The notes: generated by a model not told the origin, from the sequence alone. Counted from the stretch's first letter, positions 1 through 8,776 are shown. The stretch is DNA of 64,000 nt from JBCAXA01 sp038534295 (GCA_038534295.1 JBCAXA010000005.1:62001-126000), one strand, 5' to 3'. Numbers and translations are program-made.

Positions 1-2109
1 CTTGCACTGGTGTTCGTGTTCTTGGCGTTGACCTTGGACCTGCGCCTCGCGTTCTGGACCAGCGTTGGCATACCCGTCGCATTCCTTGGCGGTGCCGTGC
101 TCTTCGGCCAATTCACGACCATCAGCATGACTACGCTGCTCGGCTTGATCATGGTGCTCGGCATCGTCGTCGATGACGCCATCGTTGTCGGCGAAAACAT
201 CCATGAACAGCAAACCAAGTTCGGCTCTGGGTCGCTAACGGCAATACAGGGGGCACGTACCGTGCTCATGCCGGTCGTGATCGGTGTTACGACCTCAATG
301 CTCGCCTTCGGCACGCTGTTGCTGTCCACGGGCGTACTCGGTCAGATATTGCGACCGGTGCCGATTGTCGTTCTCTGCGTACTGCTCGTATCGCTCATTG
401 AAGTGTTCCTGATTTTGCCGGCCCACCTCGCTCATGGTCGAGAGTGGTCGGTCGGCGCGATGCAGAAATTGAAGCGCTCGGTACAAAGCGGCATTGATTG
501 GGTTAAGGACCGAGCGATAACACCGCTGGTGCGTCGCTGCGTGCGCTTTCCGTACGTCGTCATGGCCACTGGAGCAGCGGTGCTCATTGCGTCGGCCGGT
601 TTGTTAACCGGTGGCCACGTACGCTTCATTTTCTTCCCGACGGTCGAAGGCGATGAGATCACGATGGTCTTGGAAATGCCCGCCGGCGCGCCGTTTGAGG
701 CTACGGAAGCCGCCATGAACCGCATCACCGATGCGGCATACGAGGCGATTGGCGGCAAAGACTCGGCCCTTTATCAATCGCTGTCGGTCACGATCGGCGG
801 TCAGCTGTCGTCCGGATTCAACGCATCCGGTACCACCCTCCAATCGGAACTCGGCGTGGCGACGCTCGAACTGTCGGCCGCGGACCAACGCAGCCTGACG
901 TCGGCCGAGATCGAACGGCTCTGGCGAGACGCCGTGGGCGTGATACCCGGGATCGAGAGCCTGTCGTTCGAGTCCTCCGGCTTGGCGGCCGGTGGGGCTG
1001 ACGTCAGTTTCGACTTCACCCATCCGGACAATGCGACGCTCACAGAGGCCGTCGAACAGATGATCGACCGCATGGCCAATATCGAAGGCGTCAGCGAGAT
1101 TGAAAACAGCGCCAAACCGGGCAAACGCCAAATCGAGTTTGCGCTGACGCCGGCCGGAACGGCGGCGGGTCTCAGTGTCGACGACTTGGCGCGCAGTATC
1201 CGGCAGTCGTACTTTGGCGAAGAGGTACAACGCTTCCAGCGTGGCCGCGAAGAGGTGAAAGTGTTCGTGCGCTTTCCGCAAAACGAGCGTCGTAGCCTTG
1301 CCGATCTGGCGCGCTTGCGCATTCCGATTCCCGGGGGCGACGACGTGGCGCTGACCGCCGTCGCCAGCATCAAAGAGACGCGCAGTTTTGTATCGATCGA
1401 CCGCGTCGACGGGCAACGTATCGTTACCGTGAGCGCGGACGTGGATGAGGCGACTGCAACGCCGACCGACGTCAACAGTTTTATCGAGCGCGAGATCCTG
1501 CCGCCATTGCTCGAAGCCCATCCGGGGCTGCGGATTAAGATCGAGGGTCAGGCGCGCAGCCAGGGTGAAGAACTGGCGTCGCTGTCGGAGAACTTCTTGC
1601 TCGCCATTCTGGGGATCTACGTGCTGCTGGCCAGCGTGCTGCGCTCGTACTTCCAGCCGCTGATAATCCTGATGATCATCCCGTTCGGCCTGGTTGGCGC
1701 GATTTTGGGGCACATGCTGTTTGGCTACGACCTCACGTTCCTGTCGCTGTTCGGTGTCGTGGCACTGTCGGGAGTCATCATCAACGACAGCATCGTGCTG
1801 ATCGACTATTTCAACCTGCTGCAGCGCCAAGGCGGCGATCCGGTCAATAATATCGTCGAGGCGGTGCGGCGACGGTTTCGCCCGATCCTGCTAACGACGC
1901 TGACGACGGTGATCGGCTTGTTGCCGATGATTGCCGAGACCAGCATTCAGGCGCAGTTCCTGATACCAATGGCGCTCAGTCTGGCCTTCGGCATTCTCGT
2001 CGCCAGCATGCTGATTCTGTTCCTGGTTCCAGCAGCGCTCGTGCTCGGCTTGCCGAAGCAAGCGGCCGGCGCGCGGGCGCCGTCCGACATGGCCGCGACG
2101 AGCCATTGA
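1..2109 (+). CDS. RND-family efflux transporter permease, 5'-truncated by the window edge
   Basis: This is the C-terminal two thirds of an inner-membrane proton-driven RND pump (AcrB/HAE1-like). The frame is already open at base 1, so the true start lies outside the window; family members run about 1,020-1,050 aa and about 699 aa are present. Numbering from the GTG at base 10, the proton-relay helix shows GIVVDDAIVVGEN at about 51-63. The second-half equivalent reads VIINDSIVLIDYF near residue 590. Long hydrophobic helices flank a large periplasmic loop. The last residues are a short hydrophilic tail. The adaptor and outer-membrane partners would be expected upstream, out of view. Substrate cannot be told from the sequence. 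Confidence 0.93.
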   Translation, partial: LALVFVFLALTLDLRLAFWTSVGIPVAFLGGAVLFGQFTTISMTTLLGLIMVLGIVVDDAIVVGENIHEQQTKFGSGSLTAIQGARTVLMPVVIGVTTSMLAFGTLLLSTGVLGQILRPVPIVVLCVLLVSLIEVFLILPAHLAHGREWSVGAMQKLKRSVQSGIDWVKDRAITPLVRRCVRFPYVVMATGAAVLIASAGLLTGGHVRFIFFPTVEGDEITMVLEMPAGAPFEATEAAMNRITDAAYEAIGGKDSALYQSLSVTIGGQLSSGFNASGTTLQSELGVATLELSAADQRSLTSAEIERLWRDAVGVIPGIESLSFESSGLAAGGADVSFDFTHPDNATLTEAVEQMIDRMANIEGVSEIENSAKPGKRQIEFALTPAGTAAGLSVDDLARSIRQSYFGEEVQRFQRGREEVKVFVRFPQNERRSLADLARLRIPIPGGDDVALTAVASIKETRSFVSIDRVDGQRIVTVSADVDEATATPTDVNSFIEREILPPLLEAHPGLRIKIEGQARSQGEELASLSENFLLAILGIYVLLASVLRSYFQPLIILMIIPFGLVGAILGHMLFGYDLTFLSLFGVVALSGVIINDSIVLIDYFNLLQRQGGDPVNNIVEAVRRRFRPILLTTLTTVIGLLPMIAETSIQAQFLIPMALSLAFGILVASMLILFLVPAALVLGLPKQAAGARAPSDMAATSH

Positions 2110-2159
2110 GCGGTGTTGCCTGACGTACGGGTGCTGCGTTTAGGTTAATGCGCTCGATC

Positions 2160-3302
2160 TTAGCTGGCGAGTTGGCTGTCCACGCAGCGGTTGAACTCAG
2201 CAAGCGCACCTTCGAAGCGGCCAAACGTCAGATGATCGTTGGCACCTGATTCCAGACCGGCCTGAATACGCTCACCGATGTCGAAATCCTCGGCCAGCGT
2301 TTTCATCGTGATGTCGTGGTTCTTCCGCCAATGCGCAAGGTCCTCGGCACTTTCGACGCGATATTTCGGCACCAGCGTGCTGACTCGCACGCGCGTTGAC
2401 GACGCGGTCAATGGATCGAGCTGTACCCACGCGAAATGATCGGCCTGCACGAGAAAACTGTTGGTCGGGAAGATGCTGTAGAGGACCTGCGCGTGGTCGC
2501 GCAGTTGCCAGGCCTCCGCAGGCTGATCGGCGAGTTCGGCGAGCGAGCGCTTCGCCAAGATCGACCGCATGTGTGTCCCGAACGTTCGATAGCTCGATAG
2601 GTTGTCAAAAAAGTACGGCGCGATCGTGTTTCGATGAGTCACGCGAAAGTGGTAGGCCTCGATGCCGCCCTCCACCAAAATTTTCCAGTTGGCGCCGCAA
2701 ATGCGCTCGTCGGTGTGCAGTAGCTGATGATCACTCGAGCCGAACCAGTCGAAATCCTCCGCTAAGCCCGCCAATGAAGCATCCACATCGGGCGCTTCTT
2801 CGCTGTGCGCCCAAACCCACAGCCAGCCGTATTTCTCCGTGCAGCCAAGCCGTCGCAGACCCAGCTCGTCGCGTGCAAGATCGGGAAAACCTTGCTGCTC
2901 GTGCGGTACACCGACGAGCTCGCCGCGATTGTTCCAGGTCCATGCGTGGTAGGGGCATGAAAAACGTTGCTTGCAGCCGCGCTCGTCGTCGACGAGTCGC
3001 GTACCGCGATGGCGGCAGACGTTTAGGAATGCATGCGCAATGCCGTCGGTATCACGCGTAAAAAAAACGGGCAACCCAGCAAAGTCGCGACGTAAGAATG
3101 ACCCCGAGTCCGGCAACTCGCTGGAGTGAACGAGCGGTGTTGGCGCCGTTCGCAAAACGGCAGCGCGCTCGTTACGAAACCGATCCTCATCGTAGTAGTC
3201 GGCAACCGCTCGCTTCGCGACGGACTCAACGAGAAACGCCGACTTTTGCGCGTTGAGGCCCAGTAGCTCTTTCGTTAACGCGATTTCGGTGGCTCGTTCC
3301 AT
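2160..3302 (-). CDS. Rieske [2Fe-2S] aromatic ring-hydroxylating oxygenase, alpha subunit
   Basis: Predicted terminal oxygenase of a ring-hydroxylating or choline-monooxygenase-like family, about 380 aa, which is typical. The Rieske centre is complete: CRH at about 96-98 and CPYH at about 116-119. The mononuclear iron site follows in EGGIEAYHFRVTH (His about 218 and 223). ATG at 3302 is preferred over the GTG three bases upstream because GGAG sits 7 nt before it. No ferredoxin or reductase gene is adjacent, so electrons must come from elsewhere. It is divergent from a TetR gene, and two palindromes lie in the shared promoter, so repression by that TetR is likely. The substrate is unknown. Confidence 0.9.
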   Translation of the reverse strand: MERATEIALTKELLGLNAQKSAFLVESVAKRAVADYYDEDRFRNERAAVLRTAPTPLVHSSELPDSGSFLRRDFAGLPVFFTRDTDGIAHAFLNVCRHRGTRLVDDERGCKQRFSCPYHAWTWNNRGELVGVPHEQQGFPDLARDELGLRRLGCTEKYGWLWVWAHSEEAPDVDASLAGLAEDFDWFGSSDHQLLHTDERICGANWKILVEGGIEAYHFRVTHRNTIAPYFFDNLSSYRTFGTHMRSILAKRSLAELADQPAEAWQLRDHAQVLYSIFPTNSFLVQADHFAWVQLDPLTASSTRVRVSTLVPKYRVESAEDLAHWRKNHDITMKTLAEDFDIGERIQAGLESGANDHLTFGRFEGALAEFNRCVDSQLAS

Positions 3303-3317
3303 CACATGGCTCCGCGA

Positions 3318-3354
3318 CTTACCATTTGGTAAGTATGGCTTACCATCTGGTAAG
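3318..3354. promoter_or_regulatory. Twin 16-bp palindromic operator for the divergent TetR regulator
   Basis: Two perfect inverted repeats, CTTACCATTTGGTAAG (3318-3333) and CTTACCATCTGGTAAG (3339-3354), differ only at one central base. Their centres are 21 bp apart, about two helical turns. They lie between the Rieske oxygenase start (3302) and the TetR start (3417), where TetR proteins usually bind. Regulation of both genes by this site is inferred. Confidence 0.85.
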
Positions 3355-3416
3355 CTGTCAATATTGGGGTGAGCAGCCCGTGCGGCCGCAGACGACGGAT
3401 TCTAGGTGTTGCACCG

Positions 3417-4013
3417 ATGACAGAGACCCGCGAGCGCTTTGTGGATGTCGCGACGAAAGCCTTTGCTGAGCGAGGCTTTTACGGCACCAGCATTGCGGCG
3501 ATCGCCGAGGCCCTACCGTTTACCAAACAGGCCCTGCTGCATCACTTCGGCAGCAAAGAGAAACTCTACGCCGAGGTGCTGAGACGCATCTCCGACCGAC
3601 TGATGGTCGAGCTCGAAATGGTCATTGAGCGTTACGCCGACCCGCGAGAACGCTTCGAAGAGACCTTTGTGGATTTCTATCGATCGTCCATCGCGCACTA
3701 CGACGACGCGCAGCTCTTGATGCGTGAGTTGCTCGACAACAAACGCCGAGCTGAAACGGCTCGAACCTGGTATCTGAAACGATTTCTCGACACCTTGGTC
3801 GATATGCTCCTCGCTGTGCCAGGCACAAATGTTCGCTCGCGTAACACCGCACTGTGCGTCGTCTATCAATTGCTAGGCGCGATCAACTACTTCGCGGTCT
3901 CCGAGACCACGCTCGCGCAGATGTTTGGCAATAAGAGCTTTACGGCGATGCGCGATGGATACGAGCCAGAACTGCGCTCGCTCATTGCTGCACGCCTAAG
4001 TGCCGACGCGTAG
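3417..4013 (+). CDS. TetR/AcrR family transcriptional regulator
   Basis: About 198 aa, the usual TetR length. The N-terminal helix-turn-helix is clear: an AFAERGFYGTSIAAIAEAL stretch at about 15-33 followed by TKQALLHHFGSKEKLY. The C-terminal ligand-binding half is helical and not specific enough to name a ligand. ATG 3417 is chosen because the GTG at 3369 would add a 16-residue Arg-rich leader with no family support. The gene is divergent from the Rieske oxygenase, with twin palindromes between them. It most likely represses the oxygenase and itself and responds to the oxygenase substrate (inference). Confidence 0.92.
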   Translation: MTETRERFVDVATKAFAERGFYGTSIAAIAEALPFTKQALLHHFGSKEKLYAEVLRRISDRLMVELEMVIERYADPRERFEETFVDFYRSSIAHYDDAQLLMRELLDNKRRAETARTWYLKRFLDTLVDMLLAVPGTNVRSRNTALCVVYQLLGAINYFAVSETTLAQMFGNKSFTAMRDGYEPELRSLIAARLSADA

Positions 4014-4069
4014 CGCGGGCCGCCAGATGTCAACGGGCACCCGGCGCTTTGCGGACCGCACGATATTGA

Positions 4070-4531
4070 CTACGCGGCCGTTGGCGTCGCACCTTGTGCG
4101 AGCTTCAATCGGGTCCACAAGTTCATGTTGATCACAATCGCGGCCAGTTCGGCAATCTCGCGCGTCGATAAATGAGCCGCGGCGCGATCGTGCACGGCCT
4201 GAAAGCCCGGCCGATCGCCGTCGGTCAACGCATCGGTGTAAGCAAGCGCCGCCCGCTCCGCCTCGCTGTACAGCTCGCTCTCCCACCAACTGCCGAGCCC
4301 GTCGACGCGAGCGTCCGAGATGCCCTGATCGCGCGCCGCCTTGGAGTGCAGAATCAGGCAGTACGCGCACGCGTTCTTTTGTGCCACACGAAGCCGCACT
4401 AGCTGTGCCAGCTGTTTGTCGATTGCAAGGTCGGCCGTATAGCCAAACGCGCCGGCCATCGCTTTCGCGAGATCATGGAACGGGGTGAGGTCCGGGTCGA
4501 AACGGGCGTCTTTGAATACTACGTCGTTCAT
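4070..4531 (-). CDS. Carboxymuconolactone decarboxylase / AhpD-like peroxidase-fold protein
   Basis: About 153 aa with the AhpD-type redox core KNACAYCLILHSKAA, i.e. CxxC followed by a His three residues on. In AhpD and relatives the two Cys and the His act in thiol-based peroxide reduction. ATG 4531 is used rather than an upstream start at 4603, which would overlap the msrA 3' end and add an Arg-rich, non-conserved leader. It lies 14 bp downstream of msrA on the same strand, so the two probably form an oxidative-damage operon. No dedicated AhpC partner is seen. Confidence 0.88.
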   Translation of the reverse strand: MNDVVFKDARFDPDLTPFHDLAKAMAGAFGYTADLAIDKQLAQLVRLRVAQKNACAYCLILHSKAARDQGISDARVDGLGSWWESELYSEAERAALAYTDALTDGDRPGFQAVHDRAAAHLSTREIAELAAIVINMNLWTRLKLAQGATPTAA

Positions 4532-4545
4532 CGTTGCACGCCCCG

Positions 4546-5076
4546 TTACGCCGCCGCGTCGTCGCGCTTCGGCAGCGTCCAATCCGGGCGGACGAAGTGA
4601 CACGTGTAGCCGTTCGGGTAGCGCTCCAGATAATCCTGGTGGTACTCCTCGGCATCGAAAAATTCACCGGCGGCAGCAACTTCGGTTACTACCTCGCCCG
4701 GCCATAGCTCGGATGCTTCGACGTCTTCGATCGTGTCTTCGGCGATCGCCTTTTGCTCATCCGACGTATAGAAAATCGCCGAACGGTACTGGCTGCCCAC
4801 GTCGTTACCCTGCTGGTCCTCGGTAGTCGGATCGTGAATCTGGAAAAAGAACTCGAGAATGTTCCGAAACGTCGTTTTCGTTGGGTCGAACTCGATCTCG
4901 ATCGATTCGGCGTGACCGGTTGTCCCGGTACGCACGTCGTCGTACGTCGGCCGATCGGTATGGCCGCCGGTGTAGCCGACCCGCGTGTTGATGATGCCCG
5001 GCATCTTGCGGATCAAATCCTGCATGCCCCAGAAACAGCCGCCAGCCAACACGGCGCGTTCAAATGTCGTGGTCAT
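4546..5076 (-). CDS. msrA: Peptide-methionine (S)-S-oxide reductase MsrA
   Basis: Reduces methionine S-sulfoxide in proteins. The catalytic GCFWG motif is at about residues 13-17, followed by the family segments RVGYTGG, GHAESIEIEFDP and EEYHQDYLERYP near the C-terminus. About 176 aa, normal for stand-alone MsrA. ATG 5076 is supported by GGGAGA about 7 nt upstream; the alternative start at 5100 adds eight unsupported residues. No fused or adjacent MsrB is visible. The next gene on the strand is an AhpD-like thiol protein, which fits a peroxide-stress role. Confidence 0.96.
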   Translation of the reverse strand: MTTTFERAVLAGGCFWGMQDLIRKMPGIINTRVGYTGGHTDRPTYDDVRTGTTGHAESIEIEFDPTKTTFRNILEFFFQIHDPTTEDQQGNDVGSQYRSAIFYTSDEQKAIAEDTIEDVEASELWPGEVVTEVAAAGEFFDAEEYHQDYLERYPNGYTCHFVRPDWTLPKRDDAAA

Positions 5077-5501
5077 TATTGGTCTCCCATACGCTTGCAA
5101 TTAGACCCGCAAACAGGGCAAAAACATACACGCTCGAGCATCGTTTGAGCCTGTGGCCGGGCGAGGCATGTCGCGTCTAAACTAGGCCGACGGCGCCCAC
5201 CACCTTTTCGCGCGTCAGCCGTGCAATCGGCGCCAATCCGCCAGTGCGTTGCGCTACTCGTCCCTACCGTTTTATCGAAAGACTATTACGGTACGTCGAC
5301 AATTATGCGAATAAGCGGCAGGCGATCAGAACGGCTGCCGCTGCATTGGCTGATCCGAGACTCCTGCGCCGTTGCGAGTTGTCCGTGTAAACCGATTGCT
5401 CGTGCCCAACGGCATTGACCTGTTCTGTTTCACAGAGGCGAGGCAAGACACCGTGCTACTGTCCGAATCGAGTTCGCAGAGATCCCGCCCGATGAGGTGT
5501 C
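5077..5501. other. Intergenic spacer, no gene recognised
   Basis: 425 bp between msrA and the ankyrin gene. Short open frames exist but have no convincing ribosome site or family pattern. It should contain the msrA promoter (reading left) and the promoter of the ankyrin gene (reading right); I could not assign either. Confidence 0.5.
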
Positions 5502-6545
5502 ATGGCAGACGTTTTCGCGTCATGCGACCTGGTGTTCGACGACGCATCCGCCGCAGCGTTGTGTTTGGAACGTATCGAGAATGACGCCGATGCGGCACGC
5601 TACCAATACGAGGGCGGCTCCGTCGACAACGGCTACGTCAGCGCGGAGTTGGAGGTGTTCGATGGCTTCGACCCAGCTGAATTCGTCGCTTTCCTCGAGT
5701 CTCAAGGTGCCCGCGGCGTCCTGATTAGTGTCTTCGACGAATCCGGAGAGGACGAAGAGACGTTTTGCCGCCTAAACGGCAAGAAGGCGCACGCAGGATC
5801 GGTACGAAAAGCCATCGAGGCAGCGGCGCCCGCGTATGCCGCGACCGACGCGCTGGATCATTCCACGACCCGCAAGCTCAAGAAGCTGCTGGACGATGGG
5901 CTCGACCCAAACGCATCGGCGTACAAGCAGAGTCTCGTGTACCAAGCGGCCGAGAAGGCGCGCCGCGACAATCGGTTTCTGAAGCTGCTGCTGGAATACG
6001 GCGGCGACCCGAACTCGGTCGGCAGCCATTTCCAGTGGGAACCCGGCTGCGGCGCACCGCAGTACGAGTCCGCGTTGTTTTGCATTGTTAAGGACAGCAA
6101 GCACGCTCGCGACGAGGCAGAAGCGGCAACGGTACTCGACTCCGTAAGGCTCCTGCTCGAGCATGGCGCGGACCCGAACCTCACCGGTCGCGATGCCGAA
6201 TGCAGCATGCTGCAGCTCGCCGCGATAGCCGCGCCGCTACCGGTCTTGGAAATGCTGCTCGAAGCCGGGACGCAAGGCCAGCCGCAACCTGAGTCGCCGC
6301 TCACCGATATGCGCTACGCGCACCATCGGTATGTCAAAGCTGTCGAGACGCTGGATAAGCTGCGATCAGACATTGACGACGATCAGAATGAGTTCGTGAT
6401 TCAGGCCAACGGGCAGGTGCAAGTGGCTGTCGGCATCATCCGCCGGTTGCTCGACGCGGGCGTTGCGCCCGAGGTTGTCGATCATGACGGTACGCGACTG
6501 GGATTAATTGTTGATCTAGTGCCTGAGCTGAACACGAACGAGTAA
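5502..6545 (+). CDS. Ankyrin-repeat protein
   Basis: 347 aa, no signal peptide and no membrane segment, so probably cytosolic. Residues about 125-260 carry ankyrin-like units: KKLLDDGLDPNAS, LKLLLEYGGDPNS, RLLLEHGADPNLTG and LEMLLEAG. A further related unit, RRLLDAGVAPEVVDHDG, is near 315. These repeats mediate protein contacts. The N-terminal 100 residues (acidic, with LEVFDGFDPAEFVAFLES) match nothing I recognise. ATG 5502 follows a GAGGTG ribosome site. It is a lone gene, so its role cannot be read from context. Confidence 0.78.
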   Translation: MADVFASCDLVFDDASAAALCLERIENDADAARYQYEGGSVDNGYVSAELEVFDGFDPAEFVAFLESQGARGVLISVFDESGEDEETFCRLNGKKAHAGSVRKAIEAAAPAYAATDALDHSTTRKLKKLLDDGLDPNASAYKQSLVYQAAEKARRDNRFLKLLLEYGGDPNSVGSHFQWEPGCGAPQYESALFCIVKDSKHARDEAEAATVLDSVRLLLEHGADPNLTGRDAECSMLQLAAIAAPLPVLEMLLEAGTQGQPQPESPLTDMRYAHHRYVKAVETLDKLRSDIDDDQNEFVIQANGQVQVAVGIIRRLLDAGVAPEVVDHDGTRLGLIVDLVPELNTNE

Positions 6546-6618
6546 CGCGAACGTACGCTCGTGCTCACCTATTCGATGCACGTATCGCTGACACCACCGT
6601 CGAGACGTTCGACGCAGC

Positions 6619-7080
6619 CTAACCCGCACTGTGCGGCTTCCCCACGCCACTATTCAGGTAGGCGGACAAACTGTTGACGAAAAAGAAATCCCAGCCTTCT
6701 TCACACACGTCGTAACAGTCCAGTTGTGGCGCAAGTCCAACGTGATCGAATTCGATGGTTGTTCCCTGCCCGGTCGGAATCAACGTGAACACCAACTTGG
6801 TGCCCAACCACTCTGTCGTTGAGCTTTCAGGTTTGTCAGTGAGGATGTGGTAGGCGTCGACGCACTCGAATTCAACCCGTTCGTTCGGCGCTAGCGCTGT
6901 CGTCTTGAAAGTCCAGTATGACGCTTGCGGTGGAAAGGTGAGTTTGGCTACTCCACCGATTTCGGACAAGTCACCTTGCGGTTTGGTCCACCACGACGCC
7001 ATCTCTTGGGTGATCGCACGGTAAGCGTCGGCGGGCAATGCTGCCACGCGAATCTGTTTGTGATAGTGATTTTCCGACAT
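6619..7080 (-). CDS. SRPBCC / AHSA1-like (START-fold) domain protein
   Basis: About 153 aa. The N-terminal KQIRVAALPADAYRAIT and the later GTTIEFDHVGLAP are typical of AHSA1/polyketide-cyclase-type SRPBCC proteins, which bind small hydrophobic ligands or act as co-chaperones. ATG 7080 is preferred because GGAGAC lies just upstream; starts at 7101 and 7092 lack that. It is downstream of, and on the same strand as, the glutathione S-transferase at 7253-7867, with a 172-bp gap. The exact ligand is unknown. Confidence 0.85.
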   Translation of the reverse strand: MSENHYHKQIRVAALPADAYRAITQEMASWWTKPQGDLSEIGGVAKLTFPPQASYWTFKTTALAPNERVEFECVDAYHILTDKPESSTTEWLGTKLVFTLIPTGQGTTIEFDHVGLAPQLDCYDVCEEGWDFFFVNSLSAYLNSGVGKPHSAG

Positions 7081-7252
7081 GCGTGTCTCCATTCCGGTCA
7101 CGGTGATCGGTCTTGGAAAATGGCTGCTGCTCTCACACCATCATGCTTGCCCTGTTTTTTCGCGCAGACCCTGTAGAACCGGCCGCCTTTGGTACAACGC
7201 ACAACAGGCGAGCGTTGCCTTATTGGCAGCTGCTTGATCGCTAGGCAGGTAT

Positions 7253-7867
7253 CTAGGACGGCATTTGCGGGAAGCTCGGTCGTTGCCGCAGCGCTGCCAA
7301 CCACCGGTGCACATGCTCGAGCTCGTCCGAGACTTGATAACCGGTCAGCATCATCAACAACGCGGTAGCCATGCCGGTGATATCGACGACCGAGAACTCG
7401 TCGTTGACAACATACGTGCGACCGTCGGACAGCTCCCCGTTTAGCCACGCCAGGTTCTTGGCGAACTCATCGCGCTTGAACGTCGCGATGGCCGGCTCTT
7501 GGCCTCTGGATTTGAAGAACGCGATCTCGTGGCGGCCGACTTCACCGATCGTGTTGAAGATTCGCTGCTCGATTCGACGGTTCCACATTTCGATGCGTGC
7601 TTGGGCGAGCGCCCCCTCGCCGAGCAACGGCGATTCAGGATACAGCGCCTCCAAGTATCGACAGATAGCCATGGTTTCCGTCACGACAGAGCCATCGTCC
7701 AACCGCAGCACTGGTATCTCGCCCAATGAGTTAAGCGCCAGAAACGCGGGCGTCTGTGTCTCGCCAGCGAGAACGTCAACGGGCTGTACGTCAATTTCAA
7801 TGCCTTTTTCCTTAAGGAACGTATCCACGCGCATACCGTTTGGAGAGAAACCGTTATAGAGCTTCAT
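7253..7867 (-). CDS. Glutathione S-transferase family protein
   Basis: 204 aa with a thioredoxin-like N-terminal domain (MKLYNGFSPNGMRVDTFL) and the glutathione-contact segment GEIPVLRLDDGSVVTETMAICRYLE at about 50-74. A helical C-terminal domain with SVVDITGMA follows. The typical bacterial GST length is 200-215 aa. The ribosome site AAGGAAA lies 7 nt before ATG 7867. It is divergent from an ArsR-type gene, and two palindromes lie in the 85-bp shared region, so it is probably the target of that repressor. The electrophilic substrate cannot be predicted. Confidence 0.92.
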   Translation of the reverse strand: MKLYNGFSPNGMRVDTFLKEKGIEIDVQPVDVLAGETQTPAFLALNSLGEIPVLRLDDGSVVTETMAICRYLEALYPESPLLGEGALAQARIEMWNRRIEQRIFNTIGEVGRHEIAFFKSRGQEPAIATFKRDEFAKNLAWLNGELSDGRTYVVNDEFSVVDITGMATALLMMLTGYQVSDELEHVHRWLAALRQRPSFPQMPS

Positions 7868-7889
7868 TCGGAGTTTCCTTGACGACCAT

Positions 7890-7950
7890 TAGTCAACTAT
7901 TTTGTTGACTATTACATCACGCACGAATACAGTCAACTAATCCGTTGACT
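7890..7950. promoter_or_regulatory. Divergent promoter with two ArsR-type palindromes
   Basis: Two inverted repeats share the core AGTCAAC-N6-GTTGACT: 7890-7911 (extended to TAG...CTA) and 7931-7950. They are 40 bp apart. For the + strand, TTGACT (7905-7910), 17 nt and TACAGT (7928-7933) form a plausible sigma-70 promoter. Reading left, TTGACT (7936-7931), 17 nt and AATAGT (7913-7908) form the mirror promoter for the GST. Both -35 boxes therefore sit inside palindromes, so a bound repressor would block both genes. The second palindrome ends 2 bp before the ArsR start codon. Confidence 0.8.
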
Positions 7951-7952
7951 AA

Positions 7953-8279
7953 ATGAGAGCCAGTGCATTGAGCCTAGATCAGACGTTCTCCGCCTTAGGC
8001 GATCCAACGCGTCGCGCGATACTGGCGCGATTAATGGATGGCGAAAAATCGCTGTCGGAGATCGCTGCACCGATCAACATGACGCAAACGGGCGTGACGC
8101 GCCACGTGACGGTGTTGTCCGATGCTGGCCTGGTGTCGGTCAAAAAACGCGGCAGAACGCGATACTGCAAGCTGCGCGCGAAGCCCATGCAGCGCGCCTG
8201 TCAATGGCTCATGGACTACGAAGCGTTTTGGGACCGTAGCCTGAAGAATCTTGCTGCACACTTGGACAAGAATCCGTAG
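7953..8279 (+). CDS. ArsR-family winged-helix transcriptional regulator
   Basis: 108 aa. The HTH is unmistakable: FSALGDPTRRAILARL at about 11-26, then LSEIAAPINMTQTGVTRHVTVLSDAGLV and RGRTRYCKL. There are no metal-binding Cys pairs, so this belongs to the non-metal ArsR group that often precedes SRPBCC (AHSA1) genes. The predicted transcript start is within about 12 nt of ATG 7953, so the leader is very short. Its stop overlaps the next start (TAGTG at 8277-8281). It probably autoregulates and represses the divergent GST. Confidence 0.93.
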   Translation: MRASALSLDQTFSALGDPTRRAILARLMDGEKSLSEIAAPINMTQTGVTRHVTVLSDAGLVSVKKRGRTRYCKLRAKPMQRACQWLMDYEAFWDRSLKNLAAHLDKNP

Positions 8280-8776
8280 TGCATGCGTTTTTCCAATCCC
8301 CGCCCGGCGATGACCCGGTCGTCAGCAGGATCGTATTGGCTGCGTCACCACAACGAGCATTTCATGCTTGGACCGATCCGGAAGAAGTCAAAGCATGGTT
8401 TGGTCACAAGCCAAACAGCTTGCCACGTGCTGAGATCGACCTACGTGTCGGTGGCGAGTGGCTGTTTGTCTTCAATGCAAACGAAACCGGCTTCAGCGCC
8501 GTAGGCGGCAGGTACCTTGTTGTGGAAGCCAACCATCGATTGGTATTTACCTGGTGCCACCGCCAATCCAACGAAAGCGGCGGTATTCACGAAAGCGCAT
8601 CGTCGGAGGTCGACGTGTCCTTTGCGCCCGGCGACGACGGCTGCGTACTGACCGTGACCCATCGAAACATTGCCAACGGACAAGGGCGACGGAACGTTAA
8701 AGACGGTTGGTCTCGTGCGCTACATTCGCTAGCGCAGAATGTCGCTTTGGTCGAGAAAGGACCGCAGCGCCGATGA
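8279..8776 (+). CDS. SRPBCC / AHSA1-like domain protein (ArsR-coupled)
   Basis: 165 aa with the family patterns VLAASPQRAFHAWTDPEEVKAWFG, LRVGGEWLF and LTVTHRN. GTG 8279 overlaps the last base of the ArsR stop, implying translational coupling; no internal start is better placed. The pairing of a non-metal ArsR with an AHSA1 gene is widespread, and the partner's ligand is generally unknown. The stop overlaps the next ATG in an ATGA box, so this is the middle gene of a three-gene operon. Confidence 0.88.
   Translation: MHAFFQSPPGDDPVVSRIVLAASPQRAFHAWTDPEEVKAWFGHKPNSLPRAEIDLRVGGEWLFVFNANETGFSAVGGRYLVVEANHRLVFTWCHRQSNESGGIHESASSEVDVSFAPGDDGCVLTVTHRNIANGQGRRNVKDGWSRALHSLAQNVALVEKGPQRR

Noticed and set aside
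604..1830. Long open frame on the - strand opposite the RND pump
   Set aside because: It is a codon-bias shadow of the GC-rich pump gene: Arg/His/Gln-rich, no ribosome site and no domain pattern.
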